DNA of 64,000 bases, from contig NZ_FQZX01000002.1 in the NCBI RefSeq assembly GCF_900142175.1, forward strand, positions 663,317 to 727,316, in the 5' to 3' direction. The stretch is from Maribacter aquivivus. Lineage in GTDB: Bacteria > Bacteroidota > Bacteroidia > Flavobacteriales > Flavobacteriaceae. Positions 1 through 7,861 of the stretch are shown in pieces (positions within the stretch are counted from its first letter, which is position 1; every line of letters starts with the position of its first letter). The position numbers and the translations under genes were made by a program. The notes beneath the pieces were generated by a model. That model ran no database searches and was not told where the DNA came from. It saw nothing but the letters and a program-made list of their open reading frames with translations.

Positions 1-1
1 C

Positions 2-319
2 GAAGTCATTGTTCAAAAGCAACTTGAAGCTTATAACAATAGAGACATCGACGGTTTTTTAGCCACGTATTCAAAACAAGCTAAAATTTATAGGTATTCA
101 GGAGAATTACAGTCAGATGGTTCAGACGCAATGCGATCCGACTATGTTGATTTCTTTAATTCTTCCCCTGATTTACATTGCGAAATTGTCAATAGAATTG
201 TCATCGGAAATATAGTAATAGATGAAGAATCAATTACTGCAAATGGCAAAATTTTTAAAGGTGTAGCTATTTATGAAGTAGAAAATAATGAGATAGTTAA
301 AGTAACTTTTGTTAACTAA
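2..319 (+). CDS. NTF2-like (SnoaL-type) protein, 5' end outside the window
   Basis: The reading frame is open from the first bases of the window to a TAA at 317-319, so the start lies upstream. The visible 105 residues begin with a helix containing the pattern QLEAYNNRDIDGFLATYS, which is characteristic of the NTF2/SnoaL/steroid-isomerase-like fold where a small helix precedes a cone-shaped beta sheet. The last strand ends in a typical IVKVTFVN. Such proteins are small soluble binding proteins or isomerases; no substrate can be deduced. An internal ATG at 131 gives a 62-residue product, but this would cut the conserved first helix, so I read it as internal. The stop overlaps the likely start of the next gene, suggesting co-transcription. 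Confidence 0.75.
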   Translation, partial: EVIVQKQLEAYNNRDIDGFLATYSKQAKIYRYSGELQSDGSDAMRSDYVDFFNSSPDLHCEIVNRIVIGNIVIDEESITANGKIFKGVAIYEVENNEIVKVTFVN

Positions 320-1487
320 TCTATTGAAACAAAAGCCACATATTCTCCCCATCATTATTCTCTCGCAATTTGCCTGTACTTCTACATGGTTTGCAGGGAA
401 TGCAATATTAGAATCGCTAACCAAAAAGTTAGATTTTGGTGCAGACATTGTTAGTCATGTCATTTCTTCAGTACAATTCGGATTCATTATCGGTACCCTA
501 ATATTCGGAGTTTTAATGATTGCAGATCGGTTCTCTCCCTCAAGAGTATTTATGATTTGTGCCTTTCTAGCATCTGTTTCTAATCTGACATTAATTTATC
601 CAGATTTAAACGTGGGTGGTTTACTATTTGCTAGATTTAGTACAGGTTTCTTTTTAGCAGGTATTTATCCCGTAGGAATGAAAATAGCTGCTGATTACTA
701 CGAAAAAGGACTTGGTAAAGCATTAGGTTTTTTGGTCGGAGCATTAGTTCTAGGCACCGCTTTTCCTTTTTTAATTAAAGGAAGCCCTTTAGCAAGTCAT
801 CCAGACAAGGTTATTATATTAACCTCCAGTATTACTGCTTTTGGCGGACTATTACTTTTTTTACTTGTTCCCAACGGTCCGTATCGAGTGGCAAGTACTA
901 CTTTAAAATTTGATGCGGGACCGAAGCTTTTTAAAAATTTCGAATTTAAAAAAGCTGCATTTGGCTATTTCGGGCACATGTGGGAACTCTATGCCTTTTG
1001 GGCTTTTACACCTATTGCCATTCAATATTTTGCCATTCAATCAGGTAGTGCTATTTCGGTCTCACTTTGGTCAGGAATCGTTATTGCCCTCGGCGGATTA
1101 TCTTGCGCCTATGGTGGCATACTTTCTCAGCGTATAGGTAGTAAAAAGGTAGCGCTTATAGCATTAATAGCATCCGGATTTCTATGTTTAATTTCTCCAC
1201 TTTTATTTTCACTTCCTATATATGTATTCTTGGCAGGTTGGTGTTTATGGGGCATTGCTGTTACTGCAGATTCTCCTCAATTCTCAAACTTGGTGGCATC
1301 AGCCGTGGCACCTGAATTAAAAGGCACTGCTCTAACTCTAGTAAATTGTATTGGTTTTGCCATTACTATTATAAGTATTCAACTTCTAGGATCACTTCAA
1401 TCGATCATCCCTATTGATCTTTTATTTATTCCTTTAGCTATAGGTCCGCTGTTAGGTGTGTACTATTTATTGAGCAAAAAGAGATGA
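309..1487 (+). CDS. MFS transporter
   Basis: A 392-residue polytopic membrane protein with about 12 hydrophobic segments, the usual size of the major facilitator superfamily. The first segment contains ACTSTWFAGNAILESL, and after the second segment comes a loop with DRFSPSRVF resembling the MFS motif between helices 2 and 3. Charged residues are concentrated between the two six-helix halves (around residues 190-215). The frame opens with TTG at 309, overlapping the preceding stop by 11 bases; a second TTG at 324 is an equally plausible start, and no ATG exists near the conserved N terminus. Transport direction and substrate are not readable from the sequence. Confidence 0.85.
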   Translation: MLTNLLKQKPHILPIIILSQFACTSTWFAGNAILESLTKKLDFGADIVSHVISSVQFGFIIGTLIFGVLMIADRFSPSRVFMICAFLASVSNLTLIYPDLNVGGLLFARFSTGFFLAGIYPVGMKIAADYYEKGLGKALGFLVGALVLGTAFPFLIKGSPLASHPDKVIILTSSITAFGGLLLFLLVPNGPYRVASTTLKFDAGPKLFKNFEFKKAAFGYFGHMWELYAFWAFTPIAIQYFAIQSGSAISVSLWSGIVIALGGLSCAYGGILSQRIGSKKVALIALIASGFLCLISPLLFSLPIYVFLAGWCLWGIAVTADSPQFSNLVASAVAPELKGTALTLVNCIGFAITIISIQLLGSLQSIIPIDLLFIPLAIGPLLGVYYLLSKKR

Positions 1488-1641
1488 TAATGTCTGCTTA
1501 AAAAGAAACACTTTTTTTATCCTATTAAAACTATACCATACGCTCCTATACTTTTATACATGAAATTATGCTCAACCCTATATTTTACTTAATTTTAGAA
1601 ACCTATTGCCCATACTAGCTTTACTCATAAAAAAAATTGAA

Positions 1642-2973
1642 ATGAAAAAATTATTACTGCTTACCTTACTAACCTCAGCTATTACATTAACGGCGCAAAC
1701 CGACCAACGTATTTATGATATTATTGATGCGGTTTCTACTGAACGAATAGAAAACGATGTTACTAAACTTGTCAATTTTGGTACTAGACATACCTTAAGC
1801 GATACCGTTTCAACAACAAGGGGTATTGGTGCTGCAAGACGTTGGATTAAAAGTGAATTCGAAAAAACATCTGCTGAATGTAATGGGTGTTTAAATGTTT
1901 TCTTTCAAAAAGATTTAGTTAAAAAAGGAGCTAACGACCGTATTGTAAAAGATGTAGAAGTAGTTAATGTGCTTGCTATTCAAAAAGGGTCAAAATACCC
2001 AAATCGTTATATTATTATGAGTGGCGATATAGATTCTCGTGTTAGTGACCCTACCAATTTCACTGATGATTCTCCGGGTGCGAATGATAATGCCAGCGGT
2101 ATGGCCGGTACTATAGAAGCCGCTCGTGTTCTTTCTAAATACAAATTCGAGAATAGCATCATTTATATGGGTCTGTCTGGTGAGGAGCAAGGTCTTTTCG
2201 GCGGTGGCGGTATTGCGCAATATGCTAAAGATAAAGGCTGGGAAGTTATTGGTATTTTCAATAATGATATGATCGGTAATATTACTGGTGTGGATGGTAC
2301 GGTAAGTAATGTAGATTTTAGAATTTTCTCTGAACCTGTACCACCTACCGAAACTGAAGCTCAGCGTAAAGCAAGACGTTTTTATGGTGGTGAAGTTGAC
2401 GGAATTTCTAGACAATTAGCACGATACGTTCATAAAAACGTGAAGCAGTACATGCCAGAAATGAACCCAATGATGATTTATCGTTTAGATCGTTTTGGTC
2501 GTGGTGGGCACCATAGACCTTTTAACGATGCAGGTTTCCCTGGAATTCGTATTATGGAAGCTCATGAGAACTACACACAACAACATCAAGATATTCGTGT
2601 TGAAGATGGTATTGCTTATGGCGATGTTCTAGAGCATGTAAACTTTAAGTATGCTGCTAAATTAACTGCTGTAAACGCTATTAACCTTGCATCTATTGCT
2701 TGGGCTCCTCCTGCACCGAAAACCGTTAAAATAGGTGGTATTGTGGAGCCTGCCGCAAAATTTCAATGGAGCAAGGTTGATGGAGCAAAAGGATATAAAA
2801 TATACTGGAGAGATACCACATCTCCAACCTGGGATTATAGTAGATATGTAGGTGATGTTTCTGAATTTGTTTTGAAAGGCATCGTTATCGATAATTTTTT
2901 CTTCGGAGTTTCTACTGTTGGAGAAAACGGATTTGAAAGTCCGGTTGTTTTTCCTAACGGAATTTTTAGATAG
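1642..2973 (+). CDS. Exported M28-family metallopeptidase
   Basis: A 443-residue zinc aminopeptidase-like protein. The ATG at 1642 is chosen because it begins a classic signal peptide (MKKLLLLTLLTSAITLTAQT); upstream in-frame codons add a non-signal extension. The catalytic domain shows PGANDNASG (bridging metal Asp), SGEEQGLFGG (catalytic Glu pair) and FNNDMIGN (metal Asp). The usual first metal ligand, His in HxDS, is replaced: the sequence reads GDIDSR. A C-terminal part (about residues 365-443) resembles a fibronectin type III domain (KGYKIYWRDTTSPTW). It is followed after 18 bases by an exported M1 peptidase, so both may act together in digestion of periplasmic or extracellular peptides. 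Confidence 0.9.
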   Translation: MKKLLLLTLLTSAITLTAQTDQRIYDIIDAVSTERIENDVTKLVNFGTRHTLSDTVSTTRGIGAARRWIKSEFEKTSAECNGCLNVFFQKDLVKKGANDRIVKDVEVVNVLAIQKGSKYPNRYIIMSGDIDSRVSDPTNFTDDSPGANDNASGMAGTIEAARVLSKYKFENSIIYMGLSGEEQGLFGGGGIAQYAKDKGWEVIGIFNNDMIGNITGVDGTVSNVDFRIFSEPVPPTETEAQRKARRFYGGEVDGISRQLARYVHKNVKQYMPEMNPMMIYRLDRFGRGGHHRPFNDAGFPGIRIMEAHENYTQQHQDIRVEDGIAYGDVLEHVNFKYAAKLTAVNAINLASIAWAPPAPKTVKIGGIVEPAAKFQWSKVDGAKGYKIYWRDTTSPTWDYSRYVGDVSEFVLKGIVIDNFFFGVSTVGENGFESPVVFPNGIFR

Positions 2974-2991
2974 GCTTAATCCATATTAGAT

Positions 2992-4599
2992 ATGAACAAA
3001 CTACTTGTTGCTTTTACCCTCGGGATATTTACTTTTTCTCAAGCACAGACCTTTACTGAACAAGATACGCTTAGAGGCAGTATTACGCCTGAACGTGAAT
3101 GGTGGGACCTTAATTATTATCACTTAGATATTGATGTTAATCCTGATGATAAGTTTATCAACGGAAGCAATACAATTCGCTACAAAGTGCTGAAACCTCA
3201 GCAAGTACTACAGGTAGATTTACAACAACCGTTACGTATAGAAAAAGTGACCCAAGACGGAGTTGAACTTGAAGTAACACATAACATAAATGCTCATTTT
3301 ATACAATTAATGAAACCTCAGCAAGTAGGTGATTTTAATGAGGTTGTTGTCACGTATTCTGGTCATCCAAAAGAAGCGGTTAGAGCTCCTTGGGATGGTG
3401 GATTCTCTTGGAAAAAAGATGCTAATGGCAACGATTTTGTCGCTACTTCTTGCCAAGGTCTAGGTGCTAGTGTATGGTGGCCTAATAAAGACCACATGTA
3501 CGACGAGGTTGACAGTATGTTAATCAGTGTAAAAGCACCAAAAGGATTAATGAATGTCTCTAATGGTCGCCTTAGAAGTGTTGACAAAGAGACAAATACC
3601 TACAATTGGTTTGTTTCTAACCCTATCAACAATTATGGTGTTAATGTCAATATTGGTGATTATGCTCATTTCGATGAAACTTATCAAGGAGAAAAAGGTA
3701 CACTTGATATGGATTATTATGTTCTAAAAGACAATCTAGAGAAAGCAAAGGTCCATTTTAAAGATGCTCCTAAAATGATGCAAGCCTTTGAATATTGGTT
3801 CGGACCCTACCCTTTTTATGAAGACTCATTTAAATTGGTAGAAGTCCCGTATTTAGGTATGGAACACCAAAGCTCTGTGACCTATGGCAATCAATATCAA
3901 AAAGGCTATTTAGGGACAGATTTATCTGGCACCGGTTGGGGGTTAAAATTCGATTTTATTATTATTCATGAAGCTGGGCACGAATGGTTTGCAAATAATA
4001 TCACCTATAAAGATGCTGCGGATATGTGGATTCACGAAGGGTTCACCTGCTATTCTGAAAGTCTATTTTTAGACTATCATTATGGTACAGAGGCGGCAAA
4101 TGCATATGTACAAGGCATTCGAAATAATATTAAAAACGACAAACCCATTATAGGGATCTACAATGTAAATCATGAAGGTAGTAGCGATATGTACTATAAA
4201 GGCTCTAATATTCTTCACACCTTACGACAAGTAGTAAATGATGATAGAAAATGGAGAACTATTTTACGTGGTCTAAATTCAGAATTCTATCATAAAACAG
4301 TAACTACTGACGAAATTGAGAAGGTGATTGGTATAGAAATGAATCGCGATTTAAAACCCTTTTTTGACCAGTACTTAAGAACGACCAAGATTCCGGTTTT
4401 CGAGTATAAGGTGAAAGGTAAAAAGCTATCATATCGTTTTACAAATACTGTCGAGAAATTCACCCTACCTATAAAAGTATATGTAGATGACACCCCTGTT
4501 TGGCTAGAACCAAGTAACGAATGGCAATCGGAAAAAATGAAAGGCAAATTTAAAACCTTTAATGTAGACCCAAATTTCTATATTGAAACCAATCATTAA
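2992..4599 (+). CDS. Exported M1-family metallopeptidase (aminopeptidase N-like)
   Basis: A 535-residue protein with a signal peptide (MNKLLVAFTLGIFTFSQAQT). The zinc site HEAGHEW is at residues 326-332 with the third ligand Glu349 in WIHEGF, and the exopeptidase motif GMEHQ is at 289-293, which reads the free N terminus of the substrate (family knowledge). The N-terminal beta-sandwich domain (about 40-225) precedes the thermolysin-like domain. At 535 residues it lacks the large C-terminal helical domain of the roughly 870-residue E. coli PepN, as is common for short Bacteroidota M1 proteins. Together with the upstream M28 gene it forms a probable secreted-peptidase operon. Confidence 0.92.
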   Translation: MNKLLVAFTLGIFTFSQAQTFTEQDTLRGSITPEREWWDLNYYHLDIDVNPDDKFINGSNTIRYKVLKPQQVLQVDLQQPLRIEKVTQDGVELEVTHNINAHFIQLMKPQQVGDFNEVVVTYSGHPKEAVRAPWDGGFSWKKDANGNDFVATSCQGLGASVWWPNKDHMYDEVDSMLISVKAPKGLMNVSNGRLRSVDKETNTYNWFVSNPINNYGVNVNIGDYAHFDETYQGEKGTLDMDYYVLKDNLEKAKVHFKDAPKMMQAFEYWFGPYPFYEDSFKLVEVPYLGMEHQSSVTYGNQYQKGYLGTDLSGTGWGLKFDFIIIHEAGHEWFANNITYKDAADMWIHEGFTCYSESLFLDYHYGTEAANAYVQGIRNNIKNDKPIIGIYNVNHEGSSDMYYKGSNILHTLRQVVNDDRKWRTILRGLNSEFYHKTVTTDEIEKVIGIEMNRDLKPFFDQYLRTTKIPVFEYKVKGKKLSYRFTNTVEKFTLPIKVYVDDTPVWLEPSNEWQSEKMKGKFKTFNVDPNFYIETNH

Positions 4600-4674
4600 A
4601 GTTCACTTTACAGCATATTCATTTTTAGCGTTCATCATAAATTATATCAGGTCAATTTTCTTTTTTAAGAAAGG

Positions 4675-4682
4675 TATTTTTG
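4675..4682 (+). promoter_or_regulatory. Candidate -7 promoter box
   Basis: TATTTTTG fits the Bacteroidota -7 consensus TAnnTTTG and lies 25 bases ahead of the ATG at 4707. No clear TTTG -33 box accompanies it, so this is only a candidate promoter for the DUF2914 gene. Confidence 0.3.
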
Positions 4683-4706
4683 CCGTAGCTATTTGTTAGG
4701 CACCCC

Positions 4707-5822
4707 ATGAAAAAAACGCTCTCCAAATTTAAAAATAGCGCCTTCAGAAGTTTTATTAGAAGACACTCTAAATATGCGCCGATACTTTTCTTTATTGGAG
4801 GGTTCATATTTGACACCCTAACTTTAGGTCGTATTGACCGCACGTATGACCTTACGGTTTTATGTCTACACATGACCTCTTTATCTATAACGTTGTACCT
4901 CTATAATTTAGCTGATGATGGTAAATGGAAAAATACCTTTTTAGAACGGTATGAAGAGTACTTGCCACTAGCAATTCAGTTCTTTTTTGGCGGATTATCA
5001 AGTGCCTATGTAATTTACTTTTCTAGAAGTGTTTCATTATCCAAAACAGCATCGTTCTTTATTATTCTTGTGTTACTGCTAATTGCCAATGAATTTCTTA
5101 AAAAACGAATCTCTAATAAATATCTGCAGTTTGGTGTCTATTACTTTATAAGTTTCACATTTTTCACTTTTATGATTCCTGTTTTCTTGAAGGAATTAAA
5201 CACCACTATATTCTTATTTTCTGGTGCAGCTAGCTTAGTTTGCACCCTAGTTCTTCTCATTGTAATATATGGCAGAAGTCCAAGTACCCGTAAAGAAATT
5301 AATCTAGCTAAAATGATTGCCATTATATTGGCTATTTACGGTGTTATTAATTTATTCTACTTTTTAAAATTGATTCCGCCTGTACCTATGGCACTAGATA
5401 AAGGTATTGTGGCTCATAATATTGTTTTAAAAAATGGTAAATATGAAGTAAGCTATGAACCAGAAGAATCGTTCATTTTTTGGAGAAAACACAAATTAGA
5501 TTACAGTTATACTCCAGCCCAACGGGTTTATATATTCTCTTCAATTTTTGCCCCAACAGATTTAAAAAAATCGATATTTCATAGATGGAGAAGATATAAT
5601 GATGAAAGCAAAGAATGGGTAACCGTTGAAGATATTGGTTATGATATTACAGGTGGTAGAGATGGTGGATTTAGGGGTTATACTTATAAAACCAATGTAA
5701 TGCCAGGTGAATGGGAGGTTCAAGTTCTTACAGAAGAAGAGCAAGTATTAGGTGTAATAGGTTTTCATATTAATTTTAATACAAACCAAGAACCATTGCG
5801 TTTAAAAACCTTAAGGTTCTAA
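4707..5822 (+). CDS. DUF2914-domain integral membrane protein
   Basis: A 371-residue protein with a basic N terminus, about seven hydrophobic segments between residues 25 and 235, and a soluble C-terminal domain (about 250-371). The C-terminal domain carries the features of DUF2914: a WRRYN stretch, GGRDGGFRGYTYK, then PGEWEVQVLTEEEQVLG. The function of the family is unknown. In the sequence the soluble domain looks like a beta sandwich anchored by the last membrane helix. No operon partner is evident: the upstream gap is 107 bases and a separate promoter-like box lies in it. Confidence 0.8.
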   Translation: MKKTLSKFKNSAFRSFIRRHSKYAPILFFIGGFIFDTLTLGRIDRTYDLTVLCLHMTSLSITLYLYNLADDGKWKNTFLERYEEYLPLAIQFFFGGLSSAYVIYFSRSVSLSKTASFFIILVLLLIANEFLKKRISNKYLQFGVYYFISFTFFTFMIPVFLKELNTTIFLFSGAASLVCTLVLLIVIYGRSPSTRKEINLAKMIAIILAIYGVINLFYFLKLIPPVPMALDKGIVAHNIVLKNGKYEVSYEPEESFIFWRKHKLDYSYTPAQRVYIFSSIFAPTDLKKSIFHRWRRYNDESKEWVTVEDIGYDITGGRDGGFRGYTYKTNVMPGEWEVQVLTEEEQVLGVIGFHINFNTNQEPLRLKTLRF

Positions 5823-5915
5823 TTTGAGTAGAATACTATTCTTATATAATTCAATTTCAGAATTTAAACACTTGATTTTAAGCTAATTATCGCTACAAAT
5901 TATTTAATTTTTTAA

Positions 5916-5949
5916 TTTGTTTACCGCATTAAAACATAGTCTACCTTCG
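5916..5949 (+). promoter_or_regulatory. Bacteroidota-type promoter (TTTG / TACCTTCG)
   Basis: TTTG at 5916-5919 and TACCTTCG at 5942-5949 are separated by 22 bases, matching the -33 TTTG and -7 TAnnTTTG arrangement used by the Bacteroidota primary sigma factor with one mismatch. It sits 19 bases before the GTG at 5969 and thereby supports that non-ATG start. Confidence 0.45.
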
Positions 5950-5968
5950 CACGACCTTAAATACATAA

Positions 5969-6574
5969 GTGACATTATATCAAAAAGTTCAAGCTGTAAA
6001 TCGCATTTTCAATCAATTGGATAAGGACTTGGACTCCTTTCAAAATTCTACCGGTTTAAGCTGTGTAGCCAATTGCGGACTTTGTTGTCTAAAACCGGAC
6101 ATCAATGCTACTGCATTGGAGTTTTTACCTCTAGCTTATCACCTTTTAAAAAATGGCGAAGCAGAAGAATGGCTAGAAGATCTACAAAATGATAAGGACA
6201 ATAAAATATGCCCTGTTTTAAACAAAGTTATTGCCCCAGATTCTAAAGGCTTCTGTTCGGAATATGCGCATCGCGGACTCATTTGTAGGTTGTTTGGATT
6301 TTCTGCCATGCTTCACAAAAATAATACTCCTACATTGGTTACTTGTAAACCTATTAAGGAACAAAAAACTGAAGCTTTTAATAATGCCAAGGCTCATATT
6401 GCAGCTAATAAGAAATACCCACTTATTAGTAATTACTACATGCAACTGCGTTCCATAGATGAATCTTTAGGAGAAGAATTGTTTCCAATAAGAATTGCTT
6501 TAGAAAAAGCAATTTATGCAGTATTAGGTTATTACGCCTACAGAAGAGCACCTAGAAAAGGGAAAGTAGCTTAG
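5969..6574 (+). CDS. YkgJ-type cysteine cluster protein
   Basis: A 201-residue cytoplasmic protein with the CxxxCxxCC cluster CVANCGLCC near residues 32-40 and later cysteines in ICPVL, GFCSEY and GLICRLFG. This pattern is that of the zinc/iron-chelating YkgJ domain, where the cysteines are thought to bind a metal; the biochemical role is unknown. The start is GTG, preceded by a fitting promoter. The C terminus is basic (RRAPRKGK). Confidence 0.82.
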   Translation: MTLYQKVQAVNRIFNQLDKDLDSFQNSTGLSCVANCGLCCLKPDINATALEFLPLAYHLLKNGEAEEWLEDLQNDKDNKICPVLNKVIAPDSKGFCSEYAHRGLICRLFGFSAMLHKNNTPTLVTCKPIKEQKTEAFNNAKAHIAANKKYPLISNYYMQLRSIDESLGEELFPIRIALEKAIYAVLGYYAYRRAPRKGKVA

Positions 6575-6632
6575 GTTAAATTCTTTTCAAAAAGAGATTA
6601 AAACGTACCTTTATAATTGCATAAGCAATCTG

Positions 6633-6649
6633 CCAAAATACTATTTTGG
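6633..6649. promoter_or_regulatory. 17-bp perfect inverted repeat, possible operator
   Basis: CCAAAATA-C-TATTTTGG is a perfect palindrome with a one-base centre, extendable to 11-bp arms with one G-T wobble. It lies in the gap before the hydrolase gene at 6681, with a TAnnTTTA-like box at 6607. Either a repressor site or the stem of a short RNA hairpin. Confidence 0.35.
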
Positions 6650-6680
6650 TAGTACATTGTATGATTTTAAATAAACTATT

Positions 6681-7316
6681 TTGAATGTATACGCAGTTAG
6701 TGGTTTAGGTGCTGACAAAAGGGTCTTTGAGCATTTAACATTAGATGTTGAGATAATTCCTATTGATTGGTTAATACCTAATAGGAATGAATCTATTAAA
6801 AGTTATTCTGAAAGGCTTAGCGCAGTTATAGACACCTCGAAGGAATTTGCACTGATCGGTGTAAGCTTTGGTGGATTAATAGCCACTGAAATAAACCAAA
6901 TACTTCATCCGGAGAAAGTAATTCTTATCTCTTCTGCACAAACAAAACGTGAATTGAGACCCATCTATAAATGGGTTGGCAAATCTAGGTTTTTGAAGCT
7001 TATACCTGCTTCTCTATTCAATCCACCTAGGTTTCTTGCGAAGTATATCATCGGAGCTAAAAACGCACAGCTGTTTTATGATATATTGGATGATACCGAT
7101 CTAAACTTTGTGAAATGGGCGTTACAAGAATTTACTACATGGCAGAATTTAAAAGAATCTGTAAACGTAGTTAAGATAAACGGCACAAAAGATAAATTGA
7201 TTCCGCCAAAAGGTATTACTAAAATGAAACTAATTAAGGGTGGAGAACACTTTATGATAGTTGACCGAGCAGATGAAATCAGCGAAATCATTAATTTTGA
7301 ATTGAAAAATCCTTAG
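6681..7316 (+). CDS. Small alpha/beta hydrolase
   Basis: A 211-residue protein of the alpha/beta hydrolase fold. The nucleophile elbow is GVSFGG (Ser about residue 62), the acid is probably Asp in NGTKDKLIPP and the catalytic His lies in GGEHFMI near the C terminus. The N terminus YAVSGLGADKRVF takes the place of the usual HG oxyanion strand. It starts with TTG and has no signal peptide, so it acts in the cytoplasm. It is one gene upstream of a GAF protein with an 11-base gap, suggesting an operon. Substrate unknown. Confidence 0.82.
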   Translation: MNVYAVSGLGADKRVFEHLTLDVEIIPIDWLIPNRNESIKSYSERLSAVIDTSKEFALIGVSFGGLIATEINQILHPEKVILISSAQTKRELRPIYKWVGKSRFLKLIPASLFNPPRFLAKYIIGAKNAQLFYDILDDTDLNFVKWALQEFTTWQNLKESVNVVKINGTKDKLIPPKGITKMKLIKGGEHFMIVDRADEISEIINFELKNP

Positions 7317-7326
7317 AAAAAATAAA

Positions 7327-7794
7327 ATGACAAACTCTAAAGAAATTATAGCAGCTATACATACTGAATTATCAACGGACACACCAAACTGGGATACTCT
7401 TTTGAAAATAACTTTAGAACATTTTGACTGTTCTACCGGTACCTTACACTTTTTAGATAAAGACGCTTTGTTACAGCTTAAATCACAGGTAGGTATTCCA
7501 GAATTTTTGATTCCGAAGTTATCTAGTATTCCTATTGGGAAAGGTATGGCTGGTATTGCAGCCGAACGTAGAAAACCTGTTGAAATGTGTAATCTACAGA
7601 CCGATGATTCTGGAGTAGCCAGACCTTCAGCAAAGGATACTAAAGTAGAAGGGTCATTGGCAGCGCCACTAATGCACAATGAAAAGCTTTATGGCACTAT
7701 TGGTATCGCTAAACCAATACCTTATGATTTTACAGAAGCTGAAATGGATTTACTAATGGAAATTGGTGAGTTAATTAGCAAAAAATTGAGCTAA
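7327..7794 (+). CDS. GAF-domain protein
   Basis: A 155-residue stand-alone GAF domain covering almost the whole length: LHFLDKDALLQLKSQVGIP, then the conserved IPIGKGMAGIAAERRKPVEM and the GSLAAPLMHNEKLYGTIGIAK strand pair. GAF domains bind small ligands such as nucleotides or act as redox sensors; no cysteine pattern typical of free methionine sulfoxide reductase is present. Its start is 11 bases after the upstream hydrolase stop. A strong terminator follows, so it ends its transcript. Confidence 0.85.
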   Translation: MTNSKEIIAAIHTELSTDTPNWDTLLKITLEHFDCSTGTLHFLDKDALLQLKSQVGIPEFLIPKLSSIPIGKGMAGIAAERRKPVEMCNLQTDDSGVARPSAKDTKVEGSLAAPLMHNEKLYGTIGIAKPIPYDFTEAEMDLLMEIGELISKKLS

Positions 7795-7815
7795 TTTTTT
7801 CGCCTTCATAAATAA

Positions 7816-7841
7816 AAAAGCCCGCTATATAGCGGGCTTTT
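7816..7841. terminator. Bidirectional rho-independent terminator
   Basis: AAAAGCCCGCT-ATAT-AGCGGGCTTTT forms a perfect 11-bp stem with A and T tracts on both flanks. It sits between convergent genes ending at 7794 (+) and 7862 (-) and would serve both. Confidence 0.85.
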
Positions 7842-7861
7842 AAATTCAATATATCTGAGTT

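Noticed and set aside
1990..2415. 141-residue minus-strand frame inside the M28 peptidase gene
   Set aside because: Antisense shadow of a well-supported gene; Thr/Ile-rich composition without domain features.
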